This document shows positions 5,054-5,997 of a stretch of DNA of 5,997 nt, piece by piece. Each line of letters starts with the position of its first letter. The first letter of the stretch is position 1. Origin of the DNA: Victivallales bacterium (GTDB lineage: Bacteria; Verrucomicrobiota; Lentisphaeria; Oligosphaerales; Oligosphaeraceae). The stretch lies in the NCBI GenBank assembly GCA_017964325.1, contig JAGCSE010000071.1, forward strand, positions 1 through 5,997, in the 5' to 3' direction. Under the pieces are notes generated by a model. It had not been told where the DNA came from. It did not search any database and saw nothing but the letters and a program-made list of their open reading frames with translations. The position numbers and the translations under genes are program-made.

Positions 5054-5997
5054 ATGACTATGACCGAAAGCAACCATCTCTCCAAAGTCACCGGCGTCAA
5101 CGGAAACATGGTTTCCGTCGAATTCGCCGACGCCGTCACGCAGAACGAAGTCGCCTACGTCTTGCCGGAAGACGGCTCCCGCCTCAAGTCGGAAGTCATC
5201 CGCGTGCGCGGCCGCGAAGCAGACTTGCAGGTATTTGAAAGCACGACTGGTGTAAAAGTCGGCGATCCCGTCGAGTTCTCTTCCCAACTACTGTCCGTCG
5301 AACTTGGCCCAGGCCTCCTCACACAGGTCTATGACGGTCTCCAGAATCCCCTTCCCGAACTCGCGAAGCAAGCTGGATATTTCCTGAAGAAAGGACTTTA
5401 CGTCTATCCGTTGAATCGTGAGAAGAAATGGTCCTACACGCCTGTCGCCAAAATAGGAGCCATTCTGAGGGCGTCGGACACCGTCGGAACAGTCCCCGAA
5501 GGCATTTTCAAACACCGCATCATGCTGCCGTTTTCATGGACTGGCGACTGGACCATCATCTGGACCATCGAACCAGGCGACTATACCATAGACACCGTTG
5601 TCGCCAAAGCTTCCGACGGCGCACAGACACGCGAAATCACGATGGTCCAGACATGGCCTGTCAAGATTCCAATCACCGCGTATGACGACAAGCTCCTCCC
5701 GCGCGATCCGCTGATCACGCAGGTTCGCATCATCGACACCTTCTTCCCCGTCGCCAAAGGCGGAACTTTCTGTACGCCAGGACCTTTCGGTGCAGGAAAG
5801 ACCGTTTTGCAGCACGCTCTTTCGCAACGTTCCGAAGCAGATGTCGTCATCGTGGCGGCCTGCGGTGAACGAGCCGGTGAAGTCGTCGAAATCCTCCGCG
5901 AATTCCCGCATCTGGACGACCCGCGAACAGGACAGAAACTGATCGACCGTACGATCATCATCTGTAACACGTCGTCCATGCCTGTCGCCGCCCGTGA
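5054..5997 (+). CDS. atpA: V-type ATPase catalytic subunit A (5' part, cut by window edge)
   Basis: Subunit A binds and hydrolyses (or makes) ATP in the A3B3 head of the rotary ATPase and drives H+ or Na+ transport. 314 complete residues are visible of a family length near 580-600. The N-terminal beta-barrel domain (about 8-80) begins KVTGVNGNMVSVEF. The insert specific to A subunits (about 110-205) contains GLYVYPL, KHRIMLPFSW and WPVKIP. The nucleotide-binding domain follows, with P-loop GPFGAGKT (243-250) and the catalytic Glu region ACGERAGEV (269-277, E272), then NTSSMPVAAR (305-314) at the edge. The P-loop has Ala where Thermus and archaeal enzymes have Ser (GPFGSGKT). Subunits B, D, I and K are expected just beyond the window. 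There is no sign of a frameshift. Confidence 0.97.
   Translation, partial: MTMTESNHLSKVTGVNGNMVSVEFADAVTQNEVAYVLPEDGSRLKSEVIRVRGREADLQVFESTTGVKVGDPVEFSSQLLSVELGPGLLTQVYDGLQNPLPELAKQAGYFLKKGLYVYPLNREKKWSYTPVAKIGAILRASDTVGTVPEGIFKHRIMLPFSWTGDWTIIWTIEPGDYTIDTVVAKASDGAQTREITMVQTWPVKIPITAYDDKLLPRDPLITQVRIIDTFFPVAKGGTFCTPGPFGAGKTVLQHALSQRSEADVVIVAACGERAGEVVEILREFPHLDDPRTGQKLIDRTIIICNTSSMPVAAR

Noticed and set aside
5534..5979. Two long overlapping minus-strand ORFs
   Set aside because: Both are antisense to the well-conserved catalytic domain of subunit A and have shadow-like composition.

Overview
The window suggests a bacterium that uses a V/A-type rotary ATPase instead of, or beside, an F-type enzyme. 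The gene order subunit E, a DUF2764-like protein, then subunit A is known from Bacteroidota, Chlamydiota, Spirochaetota and the Lentisphaerota/Kiritimatiellota. The sigma70-like promoter (TTGAAA, 17 bp, TATATT) and AGGA-type ribosome binding sites argue against Bacteroidota, whose promoters look different. AAA-ATPase-like/PD-(D/E)XK proteins and DUF1016 proteins are common in the PVC group (for example Lentisphaerota) and in Spirochaetota. I therefore lean to a PVC or spirochaete host, at low confidence.

Layout. At 3-74 (+) lies the last 23 codons of an unrecognised gene. A convergent, AT-rich gap (75-209) separates it from a minus-strand cluster. Read in its own direction, that cluster is: an AAA-ATPase-like protein fused to a PD-(D/E)XK nuclease domain (3615-2035), an orphan 188-residue protein (1968-1402), and a DUF1016/YhcG-type PD-(D/E)XK protein (1334-210). 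Gaps of 66 and 67 bp separate the three genes. They may be co-transcribed, but this is not proven. An AT-rich divergent intergenic region (3616-3854) carries a good promoter for the plus-strand genes and a weaker candidate for the minus-strand cluster. The plus-strand genes are the start of a V-type ATPase operon: atpE (3855-4466), the DUF2764-like gene (4481-5038) and atpA (5054 to the window edge), with 14 and 15 bp gaps.

How the genes work together. The ATPase genes are housekeeping energy genes. Subunit E forms the peripheral stalk and subunit A is the catalytic head subunit. The DUF2764 protein lies where other V/A operons have the genes for subunits C and F, so it may be a structural part of the complex. 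The minus-strand cluster looks accessory: two different PD-(D/E)XK families flank an unknown protein. The clearest unusual DNA structure is a perfect 26-bp palindrome with flanking A/T tracts inside the DUF1016 gene. It overlaps a 9-codon near-duplication. No RNA gene, CRISPR array, insertion sequence or complete mobile element was seen.
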